Source of the DNA: Ancylostoma caninum
Taxonomy: Eukaryota > Nematoda > Chromadorea > Rhabditida > Ancylostomatidae
Direction of reading: 5' to 3'
Assembly (NCBI GenBank): GCA_037903475.1
Contig: JBAJFG010000185.1
Span: 124,001 to 188,000 of the forward strand
DNA: 64,000 nucleotides
Part shown: in pieces, positions 11,266-22,400 of the stretch
How the letters are laid out: every line of letters begins with the position of its first letter
Numbering within the stretch: the first letter of the stretch is position 1
The notes under the pieces: generated by a model
Databases searched by the model: none
The model's input: only the letters and a program-made list of their open reading frames with translations
What the model was told of the DNA's origin: nothing
Translations under genes and position numbers: made by a program

Positions 11266-14200
11266 TCAGAGTTGTAATAGGGCTCGCATTGAGTTGTCGA
11301 AGAAATGTAGATCCGTGACCAGGTTTCTGTCCTTGCACCATGCGACTATCGCGGACCATGTGGCGGCATCCTGCAAGCATTTGATTGACCCTGTTACAAA
11401 CATACCGTCTTTGGCACGTGAAAGTGCCACATTCAGCCGTTTTGCGTCTGAGAAGGACGCGGCCTTTGATCCTTGTTCGAGCGAGGTCCTCGTTGTACAA
11501 AGGATGACCACTGATCGCTCTGATCCTTGAGCGCTGTCCACGGTCCCCACGGTGACTGCTGTGTCCTGTAACAGAGATTGGCAGAGGAATTTCTGATCTC
11601 TGTACAAACAGATCACTAAAATGTCCTGTGGAGCGAATCCGCGTGTGATCAAGAGGCGCACCAGCACGTTTACCGTGTTGGCTTCCACGACATTGCTGTG
11701 TGAACCTGTGACGGACTTCACTGATTGGCTGGGTACATCCACGAATGCAATCGGGATTGCTGGATTGGGCATTCGCAGTCTGGATAGTAGGGCTCTTCGC
11801 ATGTGTGGCGGAGTTCCACAAATGAGCTTACCTTCGTAGAAGAGGTCTGAGTTTAACCTCATCATTTCTACGTGTGGACGGTATATGGTGCTCACTGTGC
11901 ACACTGGTACGCTTGCGTACCTGCACGCTAGGTCCACTACTGACCTCGAACTCACCTCTACAGCTAGGGGGATCTTGTGTACCCCGATGTATGGAGGCAG
12001 CTATTTACTGTCCCCGATTAACGTGAAACGTGTCTTCTGAAATCGTGAAAACATGGATATTAGAGCAGCCTCTGGAATCATTGAGGATTCGTCCAAGAGG
12101 GCAACTTTCCATGTGTTTCCTAACCTGCGCCACAACCCCCTTTTTGAGGTTAGGTTAAGGGCAGCTGAGATTGTACAAAGGTATACATTTGGTTGGTACA
12201 GCTTAATAAAGTGGCCTATCAACACGTGAACTTCCTCAGATGCTGCTTGTTCCAACAAAAGGAGCTTTTTGTGTTCAGTGGTAACCACGTGACGTTGGAT
12301 TCCACTAAACATGAACTCACGCATTTCCCGCCTGCTGACAGAGAAGGTTTTAAATTTCCTATAAAGCCTGTCGGAGAGCAGGTGGCGGTGCGTCTCATGG
12401 AAATTTTCCATCAACACCTGAAGTGCGAACGGCGATGCGTTTGATGGGTCGTTCGCCATCAAGTCGTTGACGTATCTTACTGGTCGTATCTGGTTTGATT
12501 GCAGTTGCGCGATCTTGGAACCGATCACGTCAAGTGCGCTATTTTGGACGGCTGCTACTAAGATTTTCTCGCCTTTTAGCACTGCCTCCTGAGCCATAAC
12601 AGCGGTACAGAGGGACTTACCTGCTCCGTACGCACTGTCCACGACCAAAATTGGGTAATTTTTATTGAACATGTTTACCGCGCTCACCTGATCCTCATTG
12701 AGGTGGACCTGCGTTCCTGCGACATCAACTGAAATGCTCGTTTGCTCTGGAGCATCAATACCTGCTACCTCTACGTCTCCTGCAAGTAATGCGCGGGCGG
12801 ATATCCAACCGGTGGTATTTGTGTGGAACAGATCCGACAGTTTTGCACCTTCTAACATTTTTAGTACCGGATTTGCACGCTCCTCGACAGTATATAGGGT
12901 CGTTCCCACCGAAATACGTCGATTCCGGGAGTTGATCAGGTAGGTTCGGAAACGAACGCCTGAACCCGTTGATAATTTCGCCGTTACGGTCAGAAAACCA
13001 TTACCCATTTGAATTTTGGAGATCTGGCCGTCCAGAAGATCGGCTTCGTACGCTCCACGAATCGTGTGACCAACGGCCCATCCCGTCTTCTTTTTGATCG
13101 GGATGCGGAACTGGACCTGAATAGGGTAACTGTTAAGATTTGGCGAGGTCCATATGACGTAATGCGTGGCCGAATCCATTGAATCAGCAATGGCGGCAGT
13201 AATTGCACCACAAGCCGTGCTGTACAGTGGTTCTAAGAAGCCCAGAACTTCCTGTGGTCGAGTTTGGAATAGGTCGAACCCTTCCAGCTTGCTTTCAATA
13301 AGCTTCTGGTGTTCCTCGCTGTTGTTGCGGATGTTACCTGGTGCTGGTGGAGGGCTCTGCAAATATGGAATGTCCGCCACATAGGACATGAGCTCTGTTT
13401 GCTGTTTGGGCGGACAGGCAAAAATCATATAATCCAGCTGACGCGAGCGAAAAGGGGCTACTATGAACGAGTTAGCCTTTATTTTTGGAAAGTCCGCTGG
13501 ATTTTCCAAACGGTTACGATTTACCGTAACCAGCTGACGATGACCTTGCATGCAAATGCGAAAAGTGTATTCCCTGGCATTTACAATATTTAGAACGAAA
13601 CCAAGCGTGGGTCGCAGTTCCCTATAAACCAACGCGAAACGAGCGACTCTCCAGACGGTTGGCTCTCGCAATTGGGCAGCTGTCGCCGCAGAGAGAGGCG
13701 CTTGCACTTTCGTCGAAGCAAATTTGGTAGTAACTGCTAGTGAGTAGACCCAAATTAGGTCACCAACTATTAGTTTGGTGATATCCAAACCTCTTTTTTC
13801 AGTCTTGATGTTGATCGCAAACTGATCTAAAGTAATTAGCTGCAAATCAATCCTATCTGGAAATGGTACCTCGAAAAATACGGATTCCGACTTAGCACCA
13901 TTCCCAAACAAAGATTTGATTCGGTAGAGAACTGGAGCTGTTCCATCATTGTCGAAAACGAGGCCATGAACATAGGTGTTCTTTTCCTCGGCGGTCGCCT
14001 CTTCCTTTAGTGGCATCGTGGGCAACGGTTCCTTGGCCTCTCGAAGCTGTTCGAGGCCTTGATATCGGTTCGACTCTCGGAAGTCCTCGATTGCTTTTGG
14101 ACCAACGGCTTCTAAAATGGTAACAATTGATCGTATTGACCTTGGTACGGCTCCAGTGGACTCTAGGAAAAGTCCCTCAACCAAACCACTATAACCTGAT

Positions 14201-16422
14201 GGCGGAATAAGCTCAAAATCAGTTGCATCCAGGTTATTAGGTTGGTGCAAAAATAATGCGCGTTTTTTGCTGCTTCATCTTCGGTGCAGAAAACTTCCGG
14301 TGTCTCTTATCGTCGGTATGAGAAGTTGCACATGGTTTTGTAGCAAATTTCACGGCCTTTTCAAAAATCGCATGCATTTTGAGTGCAGTTCATGTTTTTG
14401 GGGAATTCTTAGTTGTCTAACGAAAAGCGCCAAAACAAGTTTTTTGCCAAACTCATTTCAGCGAGCTAAAACTCGGCGACATCCGGGCAGGAACCGCTCG
14501 GAATACCACCATAGTTTTGGCGAAGCGAGTGTGAGCGAATGCACTCCGCCGAGCTGCTTCCGGATTTTTCGGCATGGTGGTCCTTGCTTCGAAAGTAAGG
14601 AATGTCGCATAGTTCTTCCTGGGGTTTGCGATCCCCAACTGATGACAATTATCAAAGAGCACCCATCCAAAACAACATATTTGGTTTCGCAGAACATTGC
14701 CGGTGACTGATGTCAGACCATCCCTCCCTTCAGTAAAAATGGGAGGATGAAAAAGCTCGACGAGTAGATGTCGCGCATACTGAATGAGTACTACATTGAT
14801 CCTCGTTGAGAGGTCTGCCTCGCGCCTTTGTAGTGGAAAAATTGCAACCAGACACTAGGTCGCTTAGTAATGAAATATGGAGTATAGACCCTCGACGACA
14901 AAAATAAGTGCCTTGCTCAACAGATGGACGAGTAAGATGCGCCGAAACGCTCCCAGAAATCGATGCAACACCAAAATAAAGTCACTGCGACTTTGTGGTG
15001 ACCTGCTGCAAAAATCGCTCGCTGCAGCTCTTTCATTCTTCTTGATATGGTGAGTGCTTTCAAGACGTAAATGAAATAAACTAGAAACTTCACTGTGTGA
15101 CCCCAGCGTTGCTCAATAAAATGGATTCTTCACTCCTACACGGTACCGTCCAGGCACACCCTGCACGACAGATTCTTCACAGGTTCGAGCAACTGAGGTA
15201 GGAAGCTCGGACTCCTACATCATAATCAGCAAGCTTCTCGCTCATCGAATACCGCTTCCCCGAGAACCTGGACTACTTCTTCCGGGAGAATTTTCTCGAA
15301 GACTAAAGTGATACCAAAACTGCCCTCCGGAAGTTTGTCGATTCTAGAAGGTCCTGTTAGAAATGCACGGTAGTCGCAGAATGTTTTGCGGATTACAATA
15401 GTTCTAAGCCTATTGAAAAAGATCGATTTTGAAAGGAGTTATGAGGTTGGGAATCAAAGGCATGAAAACGCGCATTATTTTTGCACCAACCTAATAGTAT
15501 TGTAGTATGGCGATTCGACTGGGGCTAGTCTACTGCCTAGAAGTGACGCCCAAGGATGTTTATGCAACTGTTGCATTTCCCTTGAAGAACCTGGCGTTTT
15601 ATGTTTTAATTCAGGGTCCTGACGTTTGTACGTCACTTCTTGGACCTGTTGTTCCTGAAATTCTGGCTGTTTCTCTGAGTGGACAAGACTGGCTTGCTCA
15701 ACCAGAGAGACTAGTGCCTCTGTCACTTCCTCGGAAAGTTTAGATTTTTTAATAGGAAAGTCACTTTCCGACCCTGAAGGTGACCTGGAATAATCACGGG
15801 GTCTACCCGCATAAGTGCCATAGTTTTTGGGCGCTGATCCCCCAGTAGAGGTGATGAGCTGTTTTGACGAACAAGGTTCGTCCTCATGTACACTCATTGA
15901 ACTGTTTGATCTAGAAGTTTCCCTGCTAGAGTCCTCCTCATCGTCTGAAGAGTCTCCACAAATATTGGGTATACGTTTGCGTGCCGGTCCCTTCGGAAAG
16001 GTGACGGGCTGGGTAACCTGAGACTGTGCTGAAGTCGACGGATTCTCCGACGGGGCAGGCGGTGATGGCTGCTCGGATGGTATTGGGTCATCCTTCTGCT
16101 TGGGTAAAGGATCGTCTTCCATTTGCACGTCAGGTTGTTCCACACAAGTCGCTGCACCTGAAATAATTTAGATTAGAAGAACCCATGGAACAAGACATTT
16201 TTTTTGAATATCAAAGGATAATCCTAATTTTGAGAAATTTTTGCATTAACATTTCGTAATTTTACGGACAGAGTCTCGTGAAATCAGAAATAAGGATATC
16301 TAGAAATGTACCGATGTCATGTGATGCATTTGTTTGTGTGGGTGAGGGTCCCTCCGTAGAGGTAACGCCCGAAGTAAGCTCGCTTACAGGCTGTGTAGCA
16401 TTATCTGAGATTTCCATGAAGT
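11266..16422 (-). pseudogene. UPF1-like SF1 helicase carried by element B, interrupted
   Basis: Reading on the minus strand, a small exon (16422-16312) with ATG at 16417 joins in phase to an exon starting at 16157 behind a TATTTCAG acceptor. About 215 Ser/Pro/Glu-rich residues follow. The frame is then cut by a mariner element (14237-15494), and the two sides are in phase once the element and one TA are discounted. The helicase core follows: Walker A AYGAGKS (12613-12633), Walker B LLDESS (about 12083-12099), motif III GDSK then TAG at 12001-12003, YRP, motif V VDSAQGSE (about 11517-11553) and motif VI NVALSRAK (about 11410-11440). The stop replaces the glutamine expected in GDxxQ, and the frame stays open after it to the TGA before 11266. 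The ancestral product would be near 1200 residues. UPF1-like SF1 enzymes translocate on RNA or DNA. The family is clear from the motifs; its role in the element is unknown. Confidence 0.85.
14237..15494 (+). mobile_element. mariner-type transposon inserted in the helicase gene
   Basis: The element starts TTAGGTTGGTGCAAAAATAA and ends with the inverted copy ending CCAACCTAA, flanked by TA at 14235-14236 and 15495-15496. At 1258 bp it has the usual mariner length. A degenerate transposase runs on the plus strand, opposite to the host helicase: the stretch near 15240-15345 reads like the mariner C terminus (..KTALRKFV..) but has several stops. The TTAGGTTGGTGCAAAA type of terminus is common among nematode mariners. 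It is not autonomous. Confidence 0.9.
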
Positions 16423-16425
16423 CTG
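16415..16425 (-). promoter_or_regulatory. splice or trans-splice acceptor just before helicase ATG
   Basis: On the minus strand TTATTTCAG at 16423-16431 is followed by five bases and then the ATG at 16417. An acceptor this close to a start codon is typical of nematode spliced-leader addition, but it could equally join an upstream cis exon near the LTR. The downstream pair, donor at 16311-16310 and acceptor at 16159-16158, joins in phase. Confidence 0.5.
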
Positions 16426-16734
16426 AAATAATTATTCTGAGGACAAATGAAATTCCGCTAGTCACGTGTTTGGATGACGACGAATACTCGCGAAAACGAG
16501 GCGAAACAGGAGAAAAATGAGAACGTTTTGGAGAACCGAGAGGAAATACAGGAAAAGTAATTTTTAGCGTAACAGTGTCACTTTGTCGAAATTCCACAAA
16601 AATCTGTGAGATATGCATAAATGAAGAAAGAAAGAAAAAAAATAGGATTGAAGGAGAAGAAAAAATAGTAGCGAATAGCTAGCGAATAAATGCTGTCGTT
16701 GAGCTGAAATTGAAATTATATACAAGATTCAACA

Positions 16735-18180
16735 TTATGTTTTCAAAACACACATCCTACTTTTTTTTGAAAGGAGGTTGTACCTGTGCGTTGGTACTAC
16801 TTCTGCTTCTGGCTTGTCTTGTGCTTCCGCCGCGGTGGGATTTGGATGGTCATATCCTACCATTTCCGCTGCTGGAAGTTCGGCTAAAATCTGTTCTTCC
16901 TCTGGAATTGTAGGAAGTGTTGATGCTGGACCTGTATAGTCCATTACTTTTTTTATCTGGTTCAGATGAACCTTTCGCGGCTTGGTTTGTGGCGAAGTAA
17001 TGCTGACAATAATGGCGTGCGGATGGTCAATTTTGAGAACTCGGAATTGGCCAATCCACGGAAAACATAGCTTACGAGCTAACCCCACTTTATTGGTGTA
17101 GTTTCTAAAGAAAACTCGATCCCCTTCGGAAATTTGTGCTGGACGCGCTTTCTTGTCATATTGTAATTTCATCTGGTCTTTGTACGCCCTAGCATGTTCT
17201 GCTGCATTTGACCACGCGAGATGTAGAGCTGAAATTAGCTGCGCCTTATACTCAGATACCTCATCAAAAGCTGGCATTTGTACACGCGTTTCTGGCAACA
17301 AAATCCTATCAATAGTAAATACTGGATCACGTCCAAACATAAGAAAATATGGAGACTCACCGGTCGCTTCATTGATCATTGTATTGTAACAGAATGCGAC
17401 ACACGGGACAAAAAGATCCCAGTCCTCTTGCTTGATGTTGATAAACTTGGACAACATCATCTGGAAAGTGCTGAATGTTCTTTCTGTGGCACCGTTTCCC
17501 ATGGAATGGTATGGGGTGGCAAATTTTTGCTGAATATGCAAAAGATTGCAAAATTCCTGGTAAAAATGAGATGTAAAGCTGGATGCTTGATCGGATATTA
17601 ACTCAGACATCGTTCCATACTTCAAAACACACTCTGTGAGAAGCGCGTGAGCTATGGTATTTGCTCGGGCATCTGGCAATGGTACAGAAATTACATATCG
17701 AGTGAACCAACACACTATATTTAAGATATATTTGTTTCCCCTTTCTGTTGTTTTTAACGGGCCGCAAAGGTCGAGACCTACTTTTGCGAACACAGCTTCG
17801 CTGTGGACTGGAATTAAACGCTCACGAAAGGCAGGTTTCGGTTTTCTGCGCATTTGGCAAGTCAAACAACTTTCACACCATTTATGGATATCGCTATAAA
17901 TTGTAGGCCAGTAGTATTTCCTCAAGATCTTTGACAACGTCTTTTTCCAACTCATATGACCACCAGAAAGGGCGCTACAATGATGAGCATTGAAGAGTAG
18001 CTGTCGTAGTGACGCTGGAACCAGCAATAACAAGGTGGTGGTGTTATTGCGTACAAAATGGAAGTAAAGACACCCATCTTGTTTTATGGATACTTTGTTT
18101 GCCATTTCCGAAGCTTCGAGCTTGGTTTGCTCGTCGGTAGAGGGCTTTAGTGGCTGATTTGTTTTGATTTGCCACACCAA
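16735..18180 (-). CDS. integrase of element B (DD35E with GPY/F module)
   Basis: A 481-codon frame holding the integrase part of pol. An HHCC zinc-binding region spans residues about 66-108 (His67, His75, Cys105, Cys108). The catalytic triad is Asp137, Asp197 and Glu233, with 59 and 35 residues between them, matching DD35E spacing. A C-terminal GPY/F-like segment (FPWIGQFRVLKI) supports the Ty3 lineage, and no chromodomain was seen. The enzyme would join the cDNA ends to host DNA with a 5-bp stagger, in line with the observed 5-bp duplication. The frame overlaps the end of the RNase H frame by about 34 bp in another phase, so a shift separates it from RT-RNase H. The first codons are the shifted continuation of the RNase H linker, not a real start. 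Confidence 0.93.
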   Translation of the reverse strand: MVWQIKTNQPLKPSTDEQTKLEASEMANKVSIKQDGCLYFHFVRNNTTTLLLLVPASLRQLLFNAHHCSALSGGHMSWKKTLSKILRKYYWPTIYSDIHKWCESCLTCQMRRKPKPAFRERLIPVHSEAVFAKVGLDLCGPLKTTERGNKYILNIVCWFTRYVISVPLPDARANTIAHALLTECVLKYGTMSELISDQASSFTSHFYQEFCNLLHIQQKFATPYHSMGNGATERTFSTFQMMLSKFINIKQEDWDLFVPCVAFCYNTMINEATGESPYFLMFGRDPVFTIDRILLPETRVQMPAFDEVSEYKAQLISALHLAWSNAAEHARAYKDQMKLQYDKKARPAQISEGDRVFFRNYTNKVGLARKLCFPWIGQFRVLKIDHPHAIIVSITSPQTKPRKVHLNQIKKVMDYTGPASTLPTIPEEEQILAELPAAEMVGYDHPNPTAAEAQDKPEAEVVPTHRYNLLSKKSRMCVLKT

Positions 18181-19433
18181 ATTGAGGAAACTATCCCTTT
18201 TTGCTCGTCTGCAAAATTGATAGAATGCTCCATTCCCTTTATATAAGTCCTTCTTGGTAAAGACGGTGCCAATAGAGATTCACTTGTGCACGCTAAGCTG
18301 ACTGGAAATTCGATAATATCTTTTAGTTCCTCAACAGATGGTGCTGTTTCGCTTTTTTCTTCAAAAACGCGCGACAACGCATCAGCTACAGTGTTCTTTT
18401 CGCCTTTTATATGCACAACTTTGATGTTATAACTCTGCAACTCGATCATCCATCTTGCCAAATTATCATGCGTTTTGCTTTTATTTAGCAAGAAGGTCAA
18501 AGGTTTATGATCACTATGCAGAATAATTTCGGTCATGCATACGTATGGCTTGAACTGACGCAGGGCGTAAATGATTGCTCCCATTTCAATCTGGACAGCG
18601 GGCCATCGGCGTTCGCTGTCGCTCAGAGTCCGGCTACAATACGCCACGGCGTAGAATTTCTTAGTATTTAGCTCGTACTCCTGCATTAACGCTCCAGCTT
18701 GGGCAACTGTGCTTGCATCTGTGAAGATGTGGAAGGGCTTATCATAATCAGGATAGCCCAGAATGGGTTTTTGCAGCAGTGCATCCCTTAGTTCTATGAA
18801 CGCCGCTTCTTGAGCTTCAGTCCATTTGAACTTATTGTCTTTACGGGTGAGCCATGTAAGGGGTTCCGCAGTGTTGGCAAAATTTGGAATAAACTTGCGG
18901 AAAAATCCAACCATGCCAAGAAAGCGTTTTACTTCCTTGACATTGCGTGGTGTAGGGAAGTCCCTTATTGCCCTGGTGTTTGCCTCTGCTGGCGAATAAC
19001 TATCCATATTTATTGTATGCCCTAGGAATGTTATTTGGTGTTTTGCAAAGACGCATTTTTTAGGCGACGCTTTGAGATGGAATTCGCGAAGCCGCAGCAG
19101 TACCTTTTTTATAGCTGTTAGATGACCAGAGAAATCTTTGCTATAGATGAGAATATCATCTATATAGGTGAGAACATTTTCCTCTAGTCCCCCTAGAACG
19201 CGTGCCATTATTCTAGCAAAATAACTGCTGGCCGATTTAAGGCCAAACGGCAGATGTGTCATCTGATACACTTTGTTTTCCGTGATTACGCCACATTTGT
19301 AACTGCTCTCGTCATCGAGCGGTAGTTGCAAATACCCGCTGGCGAGATCTAGAGTGGTATAGAAACGATTTCCACCGATTTTTTCCAACACATCATCGAT
19401 GCGTGGTACGGGGTACGGGTCCGGGAGGGTCAA
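18147..19433 (-). CDS. reverse transcriptase-RNase H of element B (C-terminal RT part)
   Basis: A 428-codon frame. RT fingers and palm run from residue 1, with Asp29 in TLDLASGY and the catalytic YIDD at 90-93. The RNase H domain has Asp239 (FTDAS), Glu283 and Asp308 (HSDHKPL). The upstream RT motif (VRKKDNSLRVCLDMR) lies at the end of the preceding frame, so RT is split at about 19432. A -1 shift joins the two phases. Because the break falls inside the RT core, where programmed shifts are not expected, it is more likely an indel mutation. This copy probably makes no functional RT unless the break is bypassed. Confidence 0.92.
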   Translation of the reverse strand: MTLPDPYPVPRIDDVLEKIGGNRFYTTLDLASGYLQLPLDDESSYKCGVITENKVYQMTHLPFGLKSASSYFARIMARVLGGLEENVLTYIDDILIYSKDFSGHLTAIKKVLLRLREFHLKASPKKCVFAKHQITFLGHTINMDSYSPAEANTRAIRDFPTPRNVKEVKRFLGMVGFFRKFIPNFANTAEPLTWLTRKDNKFKWTEAQEAAFIELRDALLQKPILGYPDYDKPFHIFTDASTVAQAGALMQEYELNTKKFYAVAYCSRTLSDSERRWPAVQIEMGAIIYALRQFKPYVCMTEIILHSDHKPLTFLLNKSKTHDNLARWMIELQSYNIKVVHIKGEKNTVADALSRVFEEKSETAPSVEELKDIIEFPVSLACTSESLLAPSLPRRTYIKGMEHSINFADEQKGIVSSIWCGKSKQISH

Positions 19434-22400
19434 GTCACCTCATTAATTGGTCGGCGCATGTCTAAACAAACACGCAAAGAATTGTCCTTTTTGCGAACTA
19501 CCACGAGATTATGCACCCAGGGGGTATGCGATTCCTTCATAACCCAACATTTGAGAAGCATGTTTACATGTTTTTGCAACTCTTCTCGATATTTCACTGG
19601 AACACGGTAAGGTCGAATCCTAGTGGGCGGGTCATTTGCCGTGTAAATGTGAACCTTCCCAGCAGTACAGCTCCCTATGTCATATTGGTGACGAGAAAAG
19701 ACATCTCCAAAGTTATCAAGGAGTTCGCGAAGTTGTTCTCGCTGCTCCTCTGTGAGATCACTGGTAGACAAATCGATTTTGTATTGTGGGTCGTCATTGA
19801 TTACTTGACTGACGCACGAGATTGCTGGCGGCTGGTGGCTATCACCAGATTCCGCTAAGGTTTCCCCTTCTTGCGTAACAGCGGATGCGTCAGCAATGCG
19901 CATCCCGGCGTATAGTGTTACCGATTGGTTAGTCGTTTTGGACACCAGCACAACTGGCGATTGAGAATTGATAAGGGCAGGAGCTACTATGAGGTCCTTG
20001 TTAGCTAGCTTTGAACACTGAGATATTAATACGAGATCCTTCCCTGGGGGCGCTGTTGGAGCCATACAAGAAACAAAACACTCGGCATTTGGCTGAATAT
20101 GCACTGTGTCTTTCACTCTTACAGGATATTGTGAGTTGTTGGCGCAAGAACTTGATGATGGAAATTTCCCCAATGGCAGTACTAGAGACCCAAAGGAAAC
20201 CGTTCTAGCCTTATAACTGATTGTCATAGGCGGTAACTGCGCAAGGATATCATTCCCGAGTATTACCTCGTAGTCTGAATCCATGTTTGGGACGCAAGGA
20301 CCTTTCGTGAAGTGAATCGCGGAGTGCAGCTCAATATTGCCAATTTTCACCCTAACTTGCTTAGAGCCAGCCATGGGTACGAGTGTACCTGCCATACCTA
20401 AGGCGGAGTTAGTATGAGGGGTGTCCAATTGGAAAATCCCCAGAGCTGGACAAAGACCCTGTGCTGCTAACGTGATACTTGACCCGGTGTCGATTAAAGC
20501 CGAAACATTGACGCCATTGATTGTTATCCGAATGTGAGAGGACACAACTGGACAGGATGTTGCCAAATGGAAAACTTTTGGAAAGTCACACTCTTGAGTA
20601 GTGCTAATTTCTATTGCTGCTGGTGGATTCACGCGATTAGGCGCTTTTTGGTTACCTGTGTAATCGCGGACACCTCTTGGTTGGATGTTTCGAACATAAT
20701 TTAGCACACCCGTGGGAAATTGGAAAGACAGATACAGCACTATTGCTCGCGTTGCAACATTTAGAGTCACAATAGCGCAGCAAATAATGATCCATGGATG
20801 GTAAAGATAGGAAAAAATATGAGTGAGCAAATTCAGTGAGCTAGCATCCGAAAATTGCAGTTTTGGTGGAATATGAGGCTCATGTGGGGCATGCGGATTG
20901 ATGTGCGCATTCAACGCCATTTGGTTTCCCTCTATGGCTGACCACAACTCGCTAAATTGTTGTCCAGGCACAAATTCATTAATATTTGTGATCACCAAAT
21001 TATGGAACAGAGTAAGCGCAGGTCTTATCTCACTTTGCGGGCGATTAGTAGAGTGTTGGATCACCGTAATTTCTTCCGGGGGAATGACCTCATAGACACC
21101 AGAAAGGGCGTGGAATGTCACAATAGAACCGTTACTGGGAAATTCAAAAAACAAGTCCCTAGAGCAAGATACTGGACTAGCTTCATTGGACAAAATACCA
21201 GTTGTGGGATCAATGAAGGTTTTCCACTGAGATTTATCAGGCAGAGTAACCGTGATAGAAGGTTTTGAATAACAGGAGGAATTAAATGCAGATAAAGAAA
21301 ACATGGAGGAAGCAAGAGCCGCACATGCTCTTGTGCGAACAATATTGTTGCCAAGAAACTTGGCCTCGATATCAGAACGTTGCAACACATTACGCATTGC
21401 AATCGTAGGATTAGCCGAGACAGCGGCAACAAGTGAGGCACTAAGGGAATTCACAGACTTGCAAAGGGAGAGAATAGAATGGTGGAAAGAAGTGCTTAAA
21501 GAATTTTGCATATTATCTTCTACTGCCAAAAGTTGGGCGGCTAATTGATTGGTAGTAGCAAGACCTACTCGTTGCAAAATGGAATTTTCCGATTGCCTTT
21601 TTTGGCGAGTCGCAGGATGGTAGAGTTCAACTGCGTAACCTTGATCGGTTACAATGAGAGAATGACCACAATCCAGGAAACGAGAATCAAATAATGAAAA
21701 GGACAATGCAAATTCTTTAGAATCGCTAAGCCAAACCTTGTCCACAAGAGTGCCTTTCATAGGAGAAACTAAAACGTACTTGCAGCTTTCTTGTTTCTCC
21801 GGTTCCCATATTATCGCAGCTCCTGTTTTGGTAGTGCATGATCCGTCCTTGTACTGACATCCTTCTAGTGGTCCTATCGAACTCTCGATTGTTGAAGATC
21901 CATGGTAGGCGTACACCATTGCCTGGAAAACAACACAGTTAGAAACCTCAATCTTATAATCCGAACAGCATTGAAAAGGAGCCGACGGCCAATTTATTTC
22001 AACTTTATTAAGAGTTTTTAAAACTATACCGACGGCAGTAAGTTCCCCATGGGCGCATGCTTTGTGGCTAATCATGTGCCTGCATACGCCTGTGGAAACC
22101 GTCTGTTCTTGAGAAACAGTGTTTTGAGAACGAGCACCGAAAATGTTCACCGAATAGGTAACTGTTTGAGTTATAATACGGCAAACGTTTGCTGTGCTTT
22201 TGTATCTCACGGTATTGGGCCTATATACTTTTAGTTTTAAAGGCTGGGCAGCAGCTGACCAATCAGGCAAAATCTTGGTACAATTAATTTCAGATAGAAT
22301 TTTCCAATAGCTTACAGGGGATTTTGCTGAACAAATGTAAGCATGAGGCAAATCTGCGGCAGATGCCTGAGAAACTAAAGCCAAGGCTAGCATACACGTG

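Noticed and set aside
14267..14710. A 147-codon plus-strand gene
   Set aside because: It lies wholly inside the mariner element and does not keep the transposase frame. It is decayed transposon sequence.
19425..19440. Programmed gag-pol frameshift
   Set aside because: The break falls inside the RT core, far past protease, with no clear slippery heptamer. An indel is more likely.
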